A stretch of DNA of 64,000 bases from Agrobacterium tumefaciens (GTDB lineage Bacteria > Pseudomonadota > Alphaproteobacteria > Rhizobiales > Rhizobiaceae): assembly GCF_009649785.1 (NCBI RefSeq), contig NZ_WJOK01000001.1:330171-394170 (forward strand), written 5' to 3'. Under the pieces are notes generated by a model. The model did not search any database. It was not told where the DNA came from and was given only the letters and a program-made list of their open reading frames with translations. Of the stretch, positions 1 through 10,013 are shown one piece after another. The translations under genes and the position numbers were made by a program. Within the stretch, counting starts at the first letter, position 1. Each line of letters starts with the position of its first letter.

Positions 1-45
1 GCGATGTTGCTCACGGCTGGAAATGATGCCCAGGAGCAATGATTA

Positions 46-405
46 ATGGCGAAGATTCTGATTACCGAAGATGAGGATGCATTGCGGGCTTTCGTTGCCC
101 GTGCGCTGCGTCTCGACGGTCACGAGACCCACGAGGCGGCAGACGGCGAGCAGGGGCTGGAGAAGCTTCAGGAAACCAATTTCGATCTCCTTCTTTCGGA
201 TATCCGCATGCCGGTCATGGATGGCATCGAGCTGGCGCACCGCGCCGCCGAACGCTTCCCGGCCATGCGCATCCTGTTGATGACGGGTTATGCCGAACAG
301 CGCGAACGCGCTGATGATCTGGCAGAAAAGATCGTGGACGTGGTTTCAAAACCTTTTGCGCTTCCGGATATCCGCAAGGCTGTTGCGCGGGCGCTTGCGG
401 CCTGA
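46..405 (+). CDS. cpdR: Response regulator CpdR
   Basis: Single-domain response regulator of 119 residues with no output domain. The receiver fold is complete: acidic pair E8/D9, phosphoacceptor D52 in the motif LSDIRMP, T80 in LLMTGYA and K102 in SKPF. In Caulobacter and Sinorhizobium, unphosphorylated CpdR acts as an adaptor that directs substrates to the ClpXP protease at the cell pole, linking the CckA-ChpT phosphorelay to the cell cycle. Length and sequence fit that family closely. An AGGAG lies about 9 bases before the ATG. A perfect hairpin terminator follows, so it is not cotranscribed with anything downstream. Bases 1-42 upstream could be the tail of another gene but are too short to identify. 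Confidence 0.93.
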   Translation: MAKILITEDEDALRAFVARALRLDGHETHEAADGEQGLEKLQETNFDLLLSDIRMPVMDGIELAHRAAERFPAMRILLMTGYAEQRERADDLAEKIVDVVSKPFALPDIRKAVARALAA

Positions 406-432
406 GCGATAAGGCTACAGAGATTTGAGAAA

Positions 433-459
433 GGGCGGCCCTTTGGGCCGCCTTTTTTT
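433..459 (+). terminator. Rho-independent terminator after cpdR
   Basis: Stem GGCGGCCC (434-441) pairs perfectly with GGGCCGCC (445-452) across a three-base TTT loop. Seven T residues follow on the plus strand. It sits 28 bases after the cpdR stop. Confidence 0.9.
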
Positions 460-485
460 GTTGCGGAGTTATCAACTCTCTCCGC

Positions 486-516
486 CGTCATGCTCGGGAC
501 AAGGCCGAGGATGACG
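486..516. repeat. Short CGTCAT...ATGACG palindrome
   Basis: CGTCATGCTCGG (486-497) and CCGAGGATGACG (505-516) are inverted copies with a single central G/G mismatch and a seven-base loop. Hairpins of this CGTCAT...CCGAG...ATGACG type are common between genes in rhizobia. It lies in the non-coding gap between cpdR and the convergent large membrane protein gene, where nothing else was seen. Confidence 0.55.
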
Positions 517-598
517 TGGAGTGTTTGATAAGCTGGCCTTTCCTAAAAAATGCGCGAGGTTAAACACGCCCGATCGCTAGGAATGGCGGCCTCCATCC

Positions 599-3292
599 TC
601 ACCGTATATCCAGCAACCGCTCCAGATAACGCCGCTCGATTTCACCCGGCGGGTTGTTGCCGAGCTTTTCCCGGATAGCCTCGAGAATTTCGCGGGCGCG
701 CTGCACGTCGATCTCATCAGGCACCTTCACCTGGTCGCCGAAATCGGGGCCGGTTGTGCTGCGCGGACGGCCGAGTGGATCGCGGCCGTTCTGTCCGCCT
801 TGGCCCGCCATGCCTTCCTGCCCCTGTCCGGGCTGCTGTCCCTGCTGGCGCATGGCCTGCATGATCTGGCCCATCATATCCTGCGCGCCCTGTCGCAGCG
901 CGTTCAGCGCATTGCCCTGACCTTCGACCGCCTGTTCGCCCTGGCTTTTGCCGAGTGCTTCGCCGGCGCCTTCCATTTCCTGCTGCGCCTTGCCGAAGTT
1001 TTCGCCCGGCTCCATGCCGAGATCACGAAGGCCCTGCTGCAATTCGCCCAGCTGCTTGCCCAGCGCGTCCTGCTGCGCCCTCAGATTTTTCAGCGCCTCG
1101 CGCAATTGTTCGGCGGTCATCTGCTCGCTCGGCTGTCCGCCTTGCTGGCCGTTCTCGCCCTGCTGGCCCTGCTGGCCCTGTTGCGGTGATTCACCGTTTT
1201 CACCCGTCTGCGGGTCCTGACCTTCGCCGCCATCCTGCGGGTCGCCGCGCTGCATGCGGTCACGCAGCGCCTGATCGAGCTTGAAGGTCTCGTCCATCAG
1301 CTTCTGCTGCTGTTGCAGAATTTCCCCCAGCTTGTCGATCTGCTGGCGCATCTTGCTGCTTTGCTGCTGCCCCTGCTGGCCCTGACGTTGCGGCCGTCCC
1401 GCCTGCAGGTTGTTCATCATGCGTTGCAGCTGCGAGAGCATTTCCTGTGCTGCGTCACGGTTGCCGGAGCGCGCGAGGTTTTCGATCTGGTTCATCATGT
1501 TTTCGAGATCGCGCTGCCGCAAGACGTTTTGTGCCTGCTGGTTCATGTTGGCTTGCGGCGCATTCTGCATGCGCTGTGCAAGCTCGCTCATGAACTGCTG
1601 CATCGCCTCACGCAGTTCCTGCATCAGCTTGGCGACTTCCTCATCGGAGGCATTGCGCTGAAGCGCCTCGGAAAGCGCTGTCTGCGCATCACGCAGGCGT
1701 TTTTCCGCCTGCGAAAGATCACCATCCTCGATGCCGAGCGCGATCTCCCAGAGATAATCGGCGGTGTTCTTCAGCATCTCCTCATTATAGGCGAGCCGCA
1801 TGCGGGTCTGCGCCGATTGCAGCAGGAGATAGTGCGTGGTGTTGGGAATGGTTTCATCCGGACGCAGACCAACCGCCTCGTTATAGGCGATCGCCTTTGG
1901 CATCTGGCGCGTGTCGAGCGAGAATATCTGCCGCTGTTCGGCAACCGAAGCCGCCAGCGGTTCAGAGAAATTGCGGCCCGGCAGCACCATTTCATGCGCG
2001 GGGCTGCGGCCGGTCTGGCCGGCACCATCTGTTGCCACCAGCGTGATGCGCACGCGCTTACCTGCCATGGGATGTTCGGTCAGGTTGCGGCTGGTCAGCC
2101 CCTTGATCTCGCGGTTGTTCTGCCGCGGCAGGTCGAGCTTGAATTCCGGCGGCGGGTAAAGTGCTGTTGCACCCTCCGCAACGCCAAGCGGCTCGATGAT
2201 GGCGTGGGCTTCCTTGATGCCATAGTCGTCCTTGGCGGTGAAACCCACCTCCAGCGCACCATTGACGGCGCGGCGCGGCATGTTGTCGAAGCCGATGGTC
2301 GGTGGCTGGTCAGGAATGACGTTGAACACCCATTGTTCGCCATTGGCGGTGATCATGCCGCTTTCGGTCACATCCATTGCAAAGGTGCGCGGTGTGACAG
2401 GTTGATCCGGCGCGCGTTTTTCTGTCTGTGCCGCCACATCGCCACTTGCGCTGTCGGCGCGCGCCGCTTCGGGGGCAAGCTTCTGCAGGGCGCCGGCGGT
2501 CTCAGGCTCGAAGGTCACTTCCTCGCCGCCATCGCCACCGGTCATGCGGATCGTCAGTTTGGAGGATTGCGGCACGGACACCGCGTCGTGGCCAGTCGCA
2601 TCGCGCCCTGTCAGAAAAATCGGGGCGCGGCCGGTATAGGCGGGCGGCGTGACCCAGGCGTCGAGACGGATATCGGGATTGAGCGGACCGGCTGCCGGCC
2701 GGCTACGGAAGGCATCTGCAATCGTGCCTGCACCATTGGAATAGGAAAAACCGAAGGCGACAACCAGAAAAAGGGCGGGAATGGCGCGTAGTGCCGAGCG
2801 GTCGTAACGGGCGATATCTGGTTTCGGCAGGCCGGCATTCAGCGCGGCGATGCGTTCCGCCATACGGATCTGGTGTTCTTTCCACAAGGCGCGGGAAATG
2901 GGGGTGTCCAACGCCGGTTCGTCTTCCTGCACGCCGACTGGCTGGTGAGCGAGACCATTGCGTTCTTCCAGAAGGCGGGACGCGTCGTTGTCTGTCGGCC
3001 ATTTCAGCCGGACGATTGGCAGGATGGTGCTGATGAAACCGAAAACCAGCAGGAAAACGATGCCCAGCCGCACGAAGTCAGGCATTTGCCGGTAGAGGCC
3101 GAACCATGCGAGCGCTAGAAACGCGGCGGCGATGGAAAGCGGCCACAGCGTCTTCGGTGCTACTCTTTCCGAAAACAACACGATTTTTGCGAAGAAGCGT
3201 TTAGCCGCAACCCGGCGGGCAAGATCCGGCCGCTGCGCGAATGCGCCGGTAGGGCGCTTTCTGCCTGTCCTGTCCTCTCCGGCTGTGGTCAT
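599..3292 (-). CDS. TIGR02302/DUF4175 family membrane protein
   Basis: Protein of 897 residues matching the large alphaproteobacterial TIGR02302 (DUF4175) family, whose function is unknown. The first ~90 residues carry two close hydrophobic segments and a third lies near residue 175, followed by a long periplasmic-type region. From about residue 560 to 830 the protein is very rich in Gln, Gly, Met and Glu (for example runs of QQGQQGQ) and is probably coiled coil or disordered. The C-terminus returns to ordinary sequence ending in IERRYLERLLDIR. ATG at 3292 is preferred over a TTG three bases earlier, with GGGAG upstream. It is transcribed alone and divergent from nothing close. The low-complexity repeats on the DNA level generate long spurious antisense frames. 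Confidence 0.85.
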   Translation of the reverse strand: MTTAGEDRTGRKRPTGAFAQRPDLARRVAAKRFFAKIVLFSERVAPKTLWPLSIAAAFLALAWFGLYRQMPDFVRLGIVFLLVFGFISTILPIVRLKWPTDNDASRLLEERNGLAHQPVGVQEDEPALDTPISRALWKEHQIRMAERIAALNAGLPKPDIARYDRSALRAIPALFLVVAFGFSYSNGAGTIADAFRSRPAAGPLNPDIRLDAWVTPPAYTGRAPIFLTGRDATGHDAVSVPQSSKLTIRMTGGDGGEEVTFEPETAGALQKLAPEAARADSASGDVAAQTEKRAPDQPVTPRTFAMDVTESGMITANGEQWVFNVIPDQPPTIGFDNMPRRAVNGALEVGFTAKDDYGIKEAHAIIEPLGVAEGATALYPPPEFKLDLPRQNNREIKGLTSRNLTEHPMAGKRVRITLVATDGAGQTGRSPAHEMVLPGRNFSEPLAASVAEQRQIFSLDTRQMPKAIAYNEAVGLRPDETIPNTTHYLLLQSAQTRMRLAYNEEMLKNTADYLWEIALGIEDGDLSQAEKRLRDAQTALSEALQRNASDEEVAKLMQELREAMQQFMSELAQRMQNAPQANMNQQAQNVLRQRDLENMMNQIENLARSGNRDAAQEMLSQLQRMMNNLQAGRPQRQGQQGQQQSSKMRQQIDKLGEILQQQQKLMDETFKLDQALRDRMQRGDPQDGGEGQDPQTGENGESPQQGQQGQQGENGQQGGQPSEQMTAEQLREALKNLRAQQDALGKQLGELQQGLRDLGMEPGENFGKAQQEMEGAGEALGKSQGEQAVEGQGNALNALRQGAQDMMGQIMQAMRQQGQQPGQGQEGMAGQGGQNGRDPLGRPRSTTGPDFGDQVKVPDEIDVQRAREILEAIREKLGNNPPGEIERRYLERLLDIR

Positions 3293-3470
3293 CAATCCGT
3301 TCTCCCGGTTCTGGCCACGTCAAACGCCATTCCCGGAACGGCGAGCTGCTTGTATTATGAGAAGCAAGGATAACATTCTTTGTGGCGAAGACGAGGGCAA
3401 GTGGATGCTCACCCCCATTTTTTAGGCAGCTTCGCTCAATTGTGATCGACCAAGCCGGATGTATGGCGGA

Positions 3471-4739
3471 TCAATCGAGCCAGGCGGGTACTGAATCGAG
3501 AGCGATCAGCTCTTCATAGGTTCCGCGCGGGCGGATGACGTGGAACTTGTCACCCTTTACCAGCACTTCCGGCACCAACAGGCGCGAATTATAGGTGCCT
3601 GCCTGCACGGCGCCGTAAGCACCGGCGGAGCTGACGGCAATCAGATCACCCGGCTGCGGTGCGGCCATCTCGCGGTCCAGCGCCAGATAGTCACCCGTTT
3701 CGCAGACGGGGCCAACGATATCGGCCTTGATGCGAGGGGCGTCTACCGCGGGCTGCACGACAGGGCGGATGCCGTGATAGGCCTCGTAAAGCGTCGGGCG
3801 GATGAGGTCGTTCATCGCGCCATCGACAATCACGAAGTTCTTTTCGCCGCCATCCTTCACATAGATCACTTCCGTCACCAGAATGCCGGCATTGCCGACG
3901 ATCAGGCGTCCCGGTTCGGTGATGATCTTGCAGTTGAGGCTCTTTAGCTCGTTCTTGACGATATGCGCATAGGCATCCGGCAGCGGCGGCGGATTATTGT
4001 CCTCGCGGTAGGGAATGCCGAGACCGCCGCCGATATCGACGTGGCTGATCGTGTGCCCGTCCGTGCGCAGGGATTCCACCAGTTCGCGCAGCAAGCGGAA
4101 CGCATCCTCGAAGGGCTGCAATTCTGTGATCTGGCTGCCGATATGCATATCGATGCCGGTGACTTCGATGCCGGGCAGGGTGGCGGCGTGGGCATAGACC
4201 GCACGCGCCCGCTCATAGGAAATGCCGAACTTGTTTTCTTTTTTGCCGGTGGAAATCTTGGCATGAGTGCGCGCATCCACATCCGGATTGATGCGGAAGG
4301 ACACATGCGCCCTTTTTCCGGCCTTGACGGCGCGCAGGTTGAGGACCTCAAGCTCCGGCTCGGATTCGATGTTGAAGCAGTAGATGCCGGCTTCCAGCGC
4401 GTAATCCATTTCCGCCACCGTCTTGCCGACGCCGGAGAACATGATGCGGTTTGCCGGTACACCGGCGCCAAGCGCGCGGCGCAATTCGCCGCCGGATACC
4501 ACGTCGATACCCGCGCCAAGCTTTGCCAGCGTCTTCAGAACGGCCTGGTTGGAATTGGCCTTCATGGCGTAACAGACCATGGCGTCCACATCGGCGAAAG
4601 CGCCTGAGAACACCTTGTAGTGGCGCTCCAGCGTCGCGGTCGAATAGACATAGAACGGCGTGCCGACCGCCTTGGCGATCTCAGGCACGGGCACGTTTTC
4701 GGCGTGAAGCACGCCGTCGATATAGCCAAAATGGTTCAC
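3471..4739 (-). CDS. lysA: Diaminopimelate decarboxylase
   Basis: Catalyses the last step of lysine synthesis, meso-diaminopimelate to L-lysine plus CO2, with PLP. At 422 residues it has the normal length. The PLP lysine is K60 in the motif CYAMKAN. The glycine loop HVDIGGGLGIPY and the CETGD active-site motif from the partner subunit are present, so both the TIM-barrel and C-terminal beta domains are intact. The start is taken as GTG at 4739 (protein begins VNHFGYIDG), because the frame extends far upstream only through the lipoprotein gene region. It follows the small lipoprotein gene by 13 bases, the same arrangement seen in many proteobacteria, and the two are probably one operon. Confidence 0.95.
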   Translation of the reverse strand: MNHFGYIDGVLHAENVPVPEIAKAVGTPFYVYSTATLERHYKVFSGAFADVDAMVCYAMKANSNQAVLKTLAKLGAGIDVVSGGELRRALGAGVPANRIMFSGVGKTVAEMDYALEAGIYCFNIESEPELEVLNLRAVKAGKRAHVSFRINPDVDARTHAKISTGKKENKFGISYERARAVYAHAATLPGIEVTGIDMHIGSQITELQPFEDAFRLLRELVESLRTDGHTISHVDIGGGLGIPYREDNNPPPLPDAYAHIVKNELKSLNCKIITEPGRLIVGNAGILVTEVIYVKDGGEKNFVIVDGAMNDLIRPTLYEAYHGIRPVVQPAVDAPRIKADIVGPVCETGDYLALDREMAAPQPGDLIAVSSAGAYGAVQAGTYNSRLLVPEVLVKGDKFHVIRPRGTYEELIALDSVPAWLD

Positions 4740-4752
4740 AGGCTTTTTCCCG

Positions 4753-4956
4753 TCAGAGAAGCTTGTCGAGGATGAACGGCCGCTCCGCCGTTGCCGGCTT
4801 CGTCTCGGTTCCGTCGGCATTGCGCTTGTTGCGCATTTCGACCGGCGTGCTCGGCGGATCGATATCGCCTTTTCGCCCGCAGGCACTGAGAGCAAGACTG
4901 ACGGCGAGCGCCATGCCGATGGGAACGATGAGATTGCGCGCGGTTTTTGAAAGCAT
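4753..4956 (-). CDS. lptM: Small LptM-like lipoprotein upstream of lysA
   Basis: Lipoprotein of 67 residues. The N-terminus is a signal peptide (MLSKTARNLIVPIGMALAVS) ending in the lipobox LSAC, with the modified Cys followed by GRKGDIDPP. The CGxKGDLxxP start after the lipobox and the position directly before lysA are typical of LptM (formerly YifL), which in E. coli helps assembly of the LptDE lipopolysaccharide translocon. The rest is a short hydrophilic tail. ATG at 4956 gives a proper signal peptide; the longer frame upstream has no such N-terminus. The function in this organism is inferred from family and context. Confidence 0.85.
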   Translation of the reverse strand: MLSKTARNLIVPIGMALAVSLALSACGRKGDIDPPSTPVEMRNKRNADGTETKPATAERPFILDKLL

Positions 4957-4996
4957 GAGCCTGTCCAAAGGAAATATGTGCTTCTCTGATAACGAA

Positions 4997-5022
4997 AAAC
5001 AGGGCGCTTGTGCACCCTGTTT
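4997..5022 (-). terminator. Hairpin terminator between argH and lptM-lysA
   Basis: AAACAGGG (4997-5004) and CCCTGTTT (5015-5022) form an eight-base stem extended by an inner GC pair. On the minus strand the stem is followed by further T residues. It lies downstream of argH and upstream of the lipoprotein gene, suggesting that argH and lptM-lysA are separate transcripts. Confidence 0.65.
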
Positions 5023-5151
5023 CTTGTGATCGCAGCGTAACGCAGATTTATGAGGGCGGCGGAGAAAAATGGAATCGTTTCCGCCGCCCATTTTAATTTG
5101 TCTGCGCATCGGATTTTCCGAAAACCGCTTCACACTTATCGGTCCGATGCG

Positions 5152-6552
5152 TTAGTTGCGTCCACGCCACCAGGCGATCTGCTTCTTGACCTCGGAAGGA
5201 GCCGTTCCGCCGAAGCTGGTGCGGCTGGCAACCGATGCCTCGACTGAAAGAACGTCGAAAACGCCGCTTGTAATGGCCGGATGGATCGCCTGCAGGTCTT
5301 CCAGCGAAAGATCGGCCAGATCGCAGCCTTTCTTTTCCGCCAGTGCCACCGCATTTCCGGTCACATGGTGGGCGTCGCGGAAGGGCAGGCCTGCCTCGCG
5401 CACCAGCCAGTCAGCAAGATCGGTGGCGGTGGAATAGCCCGAACCGGCGGCCGCACGCATGCGGTCCTTGCGCACCTCAAGGTCGCGGATCATGCCGGTC
5501 ATGGCGGCGATGGCCAGTTCCAGGCTTTCGGCGGCATCGAAAACCTGTTCCTTGTCTTCCTGCATGTCCTTGGAATAGGCGAGTGGCAGGCCCTTCATCA
5601 CAGTCAAAAGCGCCACCAGCGAGCCGTTGATGCGGCCGGTCTTGGCTCGCACCAGTTCGGCGGCGTCGGGGTTCTTCTTCTGCGGCATGATCGACGAGCC
5701 GGTGGAAAAGGCATCGGACAGGCGGATAAAGCCGAATTGCGGCGTCGACCAGATGACGATTTCTTCGGCGAGGCGCGACAGATGCGTGGCGCAGATCGAG
5801 GCGATCGACAGGAACTCCAGCGCGAAATCGCGGTCGGAAACGGTGTCGATGGAGTTGCGGGTCGGCTCGCGGAAGCCGAGCGCCTTTGCCGTCATGTGGC
5901 GGTCGATAGGATAACCGGTGCCGGCCAGCGCTGCTGCACCGATCGGGCTTTCATCCAGATGTTCGATTGCGTGACGCACGCGGGCGCGGTCACGGCCGAA
6001 CATTTCCACATAGGCCATGCAATGATGGCCGAAGGTGACGGGCTGGGCCGTCTGCAGATGGGTGAAGCCGGGCATGACCGTATCGGCATTTTCCTCGGCG
6101 CGGTCGAGGAAGGCGGCGATGAGCGCGGTCAGCATGCCTTCCGTCTTCTGCAGCTCTTCCTTGACCCAGAGGCGGAAATCGAGCGCCACCTGGTCGTTGC
6201 GCGAGCGGGCGGTGTGCAGACGCCCTGCCGCCGTGCCGATGAGGGTGGCAAGTCGCGCCTCGATGTTCATGTGAATGTCTTCGAGCTTGCGCGAGAATTC
6301 GAAGCTGCCAGCCTCGATTTCTGACAGGATCGTGTTCAGGCCGTGAACGATCTTGTCTTTATCTTCCTGCGAAATAATGCCTTTTTCCGCCAGCATGGTG
6401 GCATGCGCTATAGAGCCGCGGATGTCCTGGGCATAAAGCTTCTTGTCGAAGCCGATGGAGGCATTTATCTCTTCCATGATGGCTGATGGCCCGGAAGCGA
6501 AACGTCCGCCCCACATCTGGTTGGAGGATTTCTGATCTGTGCCGTCAGCCAT
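5152..6552 (-). CDS. argH: Argininosuccinate lyase
   Basis: Cleaves argininosuccinate to arginine and fumarate, the last step of arginine synthesis. The 466-residue protein has the family's normal length. The fumarase/aspartase superfamily signature [12 protein letters not shown] is present with the flexible catalytic serine loop, as are the N-terminal MWGGRF motif and [13 protein letters not shown] at 6552 is chosen because the protein then starts just before the conserved WGGRF block; upstream in-frame sequence overlaps the divergent tlpA gene. argH and tlpA are divergent with 24 bases between starts, so their promoters must overlap. Confidence 0.96.
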   Translation of the reverse strand: MADGTDQKSSNQMWGGRFASGPSAIMEEINASIGFDKKLYAQDIRGSIAHATMLAEKGIISQEDKDKIVHGLNTILSEIEAGSFEFSRKLEDIHMNIEARLATLIGTAAGRLHTARSRNDQVALDFRLWVKEELQKTEGMLTALIAAFLDRAEENADTVMPGFTHLQTAQPVTFGHHCMAYVEMFGRDRARVRHAIEHLDESPIGAAALAGTGYPIDRHMTAKALGFREPTRNSIDTVSDRDFALEFLSIASICATHLSRLAEEIVIWSTPQFGFIRLSDAFSTGSSIMPQKKNPDAAELVRAKTGRINGSLVALLTVMKGLPLAYSKDMQEDKEQVFDAAESLELAIAAMTGMIRDLEVRKDRMRAAAGSGYSTATDLADWLVREAGLPFRDAHHVTGNAVALAEKKGCDLADLSLEDLQAIHPAITSGVFDVLSVEASVASRTSFGGTAPSEVKKQIAWWRGRN

Positions 6553-6576
6553 GTTCTGCGTGCCCTGGAGTATTCG

Positions 6577-7245
6577 ATGACAGAAAAAAGGCCGTTCAGG
6601 CTTCCTTCCGCCAGATTGGTTGCAATTGCTGCCGTTGCCGGTGTCGTGTTCGGCGCGGGTGCGGTCTGGTTCAGGCATATTGGGTCTGAGAGCCCGGTTC
6701 AAGGGGCAGCGGTTGCCGAGGCCGGTTTATGTGAAGGTGCGGCAAACCGCATCGCCTCGCTGAAACCCCTCCTGAAGGGCCAGGTGGCGGCCATGTCGGC
6801 CACGGATACGCCGCGCGGCATCCCGCTGTCCTTCAAGGGTCCGCAAGGGTCGGACATGTCGCTTGCCGATCTCAAGGGCAAGGCGGTTCTCCTCAATCTG
6901 TGGGCCACCTGGTGCGTGCCATGCCGGGAGGAAATGCCTGCGCTGAACGCACTCGAGAAGGAAAAGGGCAGCGATGGCTTTGAGGTTGTTGCGGTCAATA
7001 TCGACACCGGCGCGGACGAAAAACCGAAAGCCTTCATTGACGAATACAAGATCGACGCGCTGAAACTTTATCGCGACAGCTCCATGGGCGTCTTCAATGT
7101 TCTGAAAAAGGAAGGGCTGGCTTTCGGCCTTCCCGCAACTCTTCTGCTGGACGAAAAAGGCTGCCTGATTGCCGCCATGAACGGTCCGGCAGCCTGGGAC
7201 AGCGAAGATGCCAAGGCGTTGGTATCGGCAGTGAAGGCTAAATAA
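6577..7245 (+). CDS. tlpA: Thiol:disulfide interchange protein TlpA
   Basis: Membrane-anchored periplasmic thioredoxin-like reductase of 222 residues. A single membrane helix (about residues 13-32) is followed by a thioredoxin fold with the redox motif WCVPC (C113, C116) and the cis-Pro region LPATLLLD. In Bradyrhizobium, TlpA reduces the copper site of cytochrome oxidase subunit II and its copper chaperone ScoI. Two further Cys (near residue 52 and in EKGCLIA) match the structural pair seen in TlpA. It is divergent from argH and convergent with the dehydrogenase gene. A hairpin (CGGGAGG/CCTCCCG, 7256-7275) just after the stop lacks a T run. Confidence 0.9.
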   Translation: MTEKRPFRLPSARLVAIAAVAGVVFGAGAVWFRHIGSESPVQGAAVAEAGLCEGAANRIASLKPLLKGQVAAMSATDTPRGIPLSFKGPQGSDMSLADLKGKAVLLNLWATWCVPCREEMPALNALEKEKGSDGFEVVAVNIDTGADEKPKAFIDEYKIDALKLYRDSSMGVFNVLKKEGLAFGLPATLLLDEKGCLIAAMNGPAAWDSEDAKALVSAVKAK

Positions 7246-7312
7246 TTGTCCAGTGCGGGAGGGACTTACCTCCCGTCATCTCGAATGATTTCAGAGGAAT
7301 ATCTCTTGCGCC

Positions 7313-8194
7313 TTAGCGCGTCGGAACAGGTGTCTCGCCACGGTAATCGTAAAAACCGCGACCAGATTTGCGGCCGAGCCAGCCGGCCTCGACATATTTC
7401 ACCAGCAGCGGGCAGGGGCGGTATTTGCTGTCGGCCAGCCCGTCATGCAGCACCTGCATGATCGACAAACAGGTGTCGAGACCGATGAAGTCGGCAAGCT
7501 GCAACGGTCCCATCGGATGGTTGGCGCCGAGCCGCATGGCGGTGTCGATTGCTTCCACCGAACCGACGCCCTCATAGAGCGTGTAGATCGCCTCGTTGAT
7601 CATCGGCAGCAGGATGCGGTTGACGATGAAGGCCGGGAAATCCTCGGCGACGGTGATCGCCTTTTCCAGCGTCCGCACATAGTCCTTCGCCGCATCGAAG
7701 GTCTTTTCGTTGGTGGCGATACCGCGCACCAGCTCCACCAGCTTCATCACAGGCACCGGGTTCATGAAGTGGATGCCCATGAACTGTTCGGGACGATCGG
7801 TCGCGGACGCAAGGCGGGTGATGGAGAGGGAAGACGTGTTGGTGGCCAAAAGCGCTTCGGGCTTCAGTACCGGGCAAATCTGCGCATAGATCTTGCGTTT
7901 GATTTCCTCGTTTTCGGTAGCAGCCTCAATGACCAGATCCATGGGCGCCAGATCGTTGACGTCAGTCGAACCGCTGATGAGCGCGAGTGCATCTTTGCGG
8001 GCGTCGTCGGAGAGCTTGCCGTTGGTGACCTGACGGGCAAGATTGCCGTTGATCGTGGCAAGGCCGGCTTCGATTCCGTCCTTGGAAAGATCGTAAATGT
8101 GCACCTTGTAACCGGCCAAGGCGGAAACATGCGCGATGCCGCAACCCATTTGACCGGCTCCGATGATACCGATGTTTTTAAAGGGGGCGGTCAT
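7313..8194 (-). CDS. hbd: 3-hydroxybutyryl-CoA dehydrogenase
   Basis: NAD(P)-dependent oxidation of 3-hydroxybutyryl-CoA to acetoacetyl-CoA, used in fatty acid, butyrate and PHB metabolism. The 293 residues comprise an N-terminal Rossmann domain with the GxGxxG motif GAGQMGCG, the catalytic His region GIHFMNPVPVMKLVE, and the C-terminal helical domain PMGPLQLADFIGLD. GAGGAG precedes the ATG by eight bases. It lies downstream of etfBA on the same strand, but a terminator separates them, so it probably has its own promoter in the 118-base gap. Confidence 0.93.
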   Translation of the reverse strand: MTAPFKNIGIIGAGQMGCGIAHVSALAGYKVHIYDLSKDGIEAGLATINGNLARQVTNGKLSDDARKDALALISGSTDVNDLAPMDLVIEAATENEEIKRKIYAQICPVLKPEALLATNTSSLSITRLASATDRPEQFMGIHFMNPVPVMKLVELVRGIATNEKTFDAAKDYVRTLEKAITVAEDFPAFIVNRILLPMINEAIYTLYEGVGSVEAIDTAMRLGANHPMGPLQLADFIGLDTCLSIMQVLHDGLADSKYRPCPLLVKYVEAGWLGRKSGRGFYDYRGETPVPTR

Positions 8195-8263
8195 ATGCTG
8201 GTCTCCTCATGGGATTTCATCTGCGTCATTTGCGGCGATGTTACGCATATCGCCGAAAAAGAG

Positions 8264-8294
8264 AAGGCGGCGCGTTCAAAAAACGCGCCGCCTT
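8264..8294 (-). terminator. Terminator after etfA
   Basis: AAGGCGGCGCGTT (8264-8276) and AACGCGCCGCCTT (8282-8294) form a perfect 13-base stem with a short A-rich loop. On the minus strand it is followed by a T/C-rich stretch (TCTCTTTTT). It lies between etfA and hbd. Confidence 0.8.
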
Positions 8295-8311
8295 TGGCTA
8301 AAGGCTTAAAA

Positions 8312-9241
8312 TCACAGAGCCTTCTGGAGTTCCGGCAGAGCCTCGAACAGGTCTGCGACGAGGCCGTAATCGGCAACCTGGAAGATCGGCGCTTCCTCGT
8401 CCTTGTTGATGGCTACGATGACCTTCGAGTCCTTCATGCCGGCCAGATGCTGGATGGCGCCCGAAATGCCGGCAGCGATGTAAAGCTGCGGTGCCACGAC
8501 CTTGCCGGTCTGACCGACCTGCCAGTCGTTCGGTGCATAACCCGCATCGACGGCTGCGCGCGATGCGCCGACGGCTGCACCGAGCTTGTCGGCAACCGGC
8601 AGGATCACTTCGCGGAACTTTTCCGAGGAGCCGAGTGCGCGACCGCCCGAGATGATGATCTTCGCAGAGGTCAGTTCCGGACGATCGGAAGAGGCGAGCG
8701 CGTCGGACACAAAGACAGAAACGCCGGGGTTCTCGGCAGCGCCGATGGTTTCCACCGGTGCCGAACCGCCTTCAGCGGCTGCCGCAAACGCGGTGGGGCG
8801 CACGGTGATGACCTTCTTGGCGTCGCTTGCCTGCACCGTCTGGATGGCGTTGCCGGCATAGATTGGACGTTTGAAAGTATCCGGGCTGACGACCTCAATG
8901 ATTTCCGAGACCTGGGCCACATCGAGAAGGGCTGCGACGCGTGGGGCGACATTCTTGGCCGAAGCGGTCGCCGGTGCGATGATGACATCATAGGAAGGGC
9001 TCAGCGAGACGATCAGCGCCGCCAGCGGCTCGGCAAGCGCGTTGGCATAGGATGCGTCGTCGGCAAGCAGTACCTTGGCAACGCCGGACAGTTTCGCCGC
9101 CGCGTCGGCGGCACCCTTCGCACCGGAGCCGGCAACGAGCACGTGGACGTCGCCGCCAATCTGCGTTGCCGCCGTCAGCGTCTTCGCCGTCAGGTCGGAA
9201 AGGGTTGCGTTGTCGTGTTCTGCCAGAAGAAGAATGGCCAT
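8312..9241 (-). CDS. etfA: Electron transfer flavoprotein, alpha subunit
   Basis: Large ETF subunit (309 residues) that binds FAD and carries electrons from acyl-CoA and other dehydrogenases to ETF:ubiquinone oxidoreductase. The C-terminal FAD-binding domain is intact: [46 protein letters not shown] and [12 protein letters not shown] good ribosome site (AAGGGAG) precedes the ATG. It lies 25 bases after etfB in the usual etfB-etfA order. A LiuR-like palindrome upstream of etfB may control both. Confidence 0.97.
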   Translation of the reverse strand: MAILLLAEHDNATLSDLTAKTLTAATQIGGDVHVLVAGSGAKGAADAAAKLSGVAKVLLADDASYANALAEPLAALIVSLSPSYDVIIAPATASAKNVAPRVAALLDVAQVSEIIEVVSPDTFKRPIYAGNAIQTVQASDAKKVITVRPTAFAAAAEGGSAPVETIGAAENPGVSVFVSDALASSDRPELTSAKIIISGGRALGSSEKFREVILPVADKLGAAVGASRAAVDAGYAPNDWQVGQTGKVVAPQLYIAAGISGAIQHLAGMKDSKVIVAINKDEEAPIFQVADYGLVADLFEALPELQKAL

Positions 9242-9266
9242 GTTGTAATCTCCCTTTTCCGAAACC

Positions 9267-10013
9267 TTAGAGGACGCCGTCGGCTTTGAGCTTTTCGACC
9301 AGCTCAGCCACCGAGCCGACCCTGATGCCGGCCTTGCGGCCTGCGGGCTCCTCGGTCTTCAACACCTTCAGACGCGGCGTGACATCGACGCCGAAATCGG
9401 CCGGGGTCTTCTTGTCGAGTGGCTTCTTCTTTGCCTTCATGATGTTCGGCAGCGAGGCGTAACGCGGCTCGTTCAGACGAAGATCGGTGGTCACGACAGC
9501 GGGAAGTTTCAGTTCGACCGTCTGCAGGCCGCCATCGACTTCACGCGTCACAGCGACCTTGCCATCAGACGGTACGACCTTGGAGGCGAAGGTGCCCTGG
9601 CCCCAGCCGAGAAGGGCGGCCAGCATCTGACCGGTCTGGTTACTGTCGTCGTCAATCGCCTGCTTGCCGACGATGACGAGGCCGGGCTGCTCGGCTTCCG
9701 CCACGCCCTTCAAAAGCTTGGCGACGGCTAGCGGTTCGACCGTCTCGTCGGTCTCGATAAGGATGGCGCGGTCGGCACCCATGGCGAGCGCCGTGCGCAG
9801 CGTCTCTTCCGCCTTGGCAGGGCCGATCGACACGACCACGACTTCTTCGGCCTTGCCGGCTTCTTTCAGCCGCAGAGCCTCTTCCACCGAGATTTCGTCG
9901 AACGGGTTCATCGACATCTTCACATTCGCGAGTTCAACGCCCGAACCATCCGACTTCACGCGGATCTTGACGTTGTAATCAACAACTCGTTTGACAGGGA
10001 CAAGGATCTTCAT
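9267..10013 (-). CDS. etfB: Electron transfer flavoprotein, beta subunit
   Basis: Small ETF subunit of 248 residues that binds AMP and provides the docking loop for dehydrogenase partners. The start [19 protein letters not shown], the segment [16 protein letters not shown] and the ETF-beta signature around [24 protein letters not shown] are typical. It is the first gene of the etfBA operon. GAGGA stands about nine bases before the ATG at 10013. The 183-base gap upstream holds a near-perfect 16-base palindrome listed separately. Confidence 0.97.
   Translation of the reverse strand: MKILVPVKRVVDYNVKIRVKSDGSGVELANVKMSMNPFDEISVEEALRLKEAGKAEEVVVVSIGPAKAEETLRTALAMGADRAILIETDETVEPLAVAKLLKGVAEAEQPGLVIVGKQAIDDDSNQTGQMLAALLGWGQGTFASKVVPSDGKVAVTREVDGGLQTVELKLPAVVTTDLRLNEPRYASLPNIMKAKKKPLDKKTPADFGVDVTPRLKVLKTEEPAGRKAGIRVGSVAELVEKLKADGVL

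Noticed and set aside
1..42. Possible C-terminal tail of an upstream gene ending in TGA at 40-42
   Set aside because: Only 13 codons are in the window, too little to identify or to choose between frames.
1313..2791. Plus-strand open frame of 492 codons rich in Leu and His
   Set aside because: Mirror of the Gln-rich DUF4175 protein gene; composition reflects its repeats.
7256..7275. Hairpin CGGGAGG/CCTCCCG after tlpA as a terminator
   Set aside because: The stem is only seven bases and no T run follows on either strand, so it is mentioned only in the tlpA entry.
7445..9289. Long plus-strand open frame of 614 codons
   Set aside because: Antisense to hbd and etfA, both unmistakable; it also spans the terminator between them.
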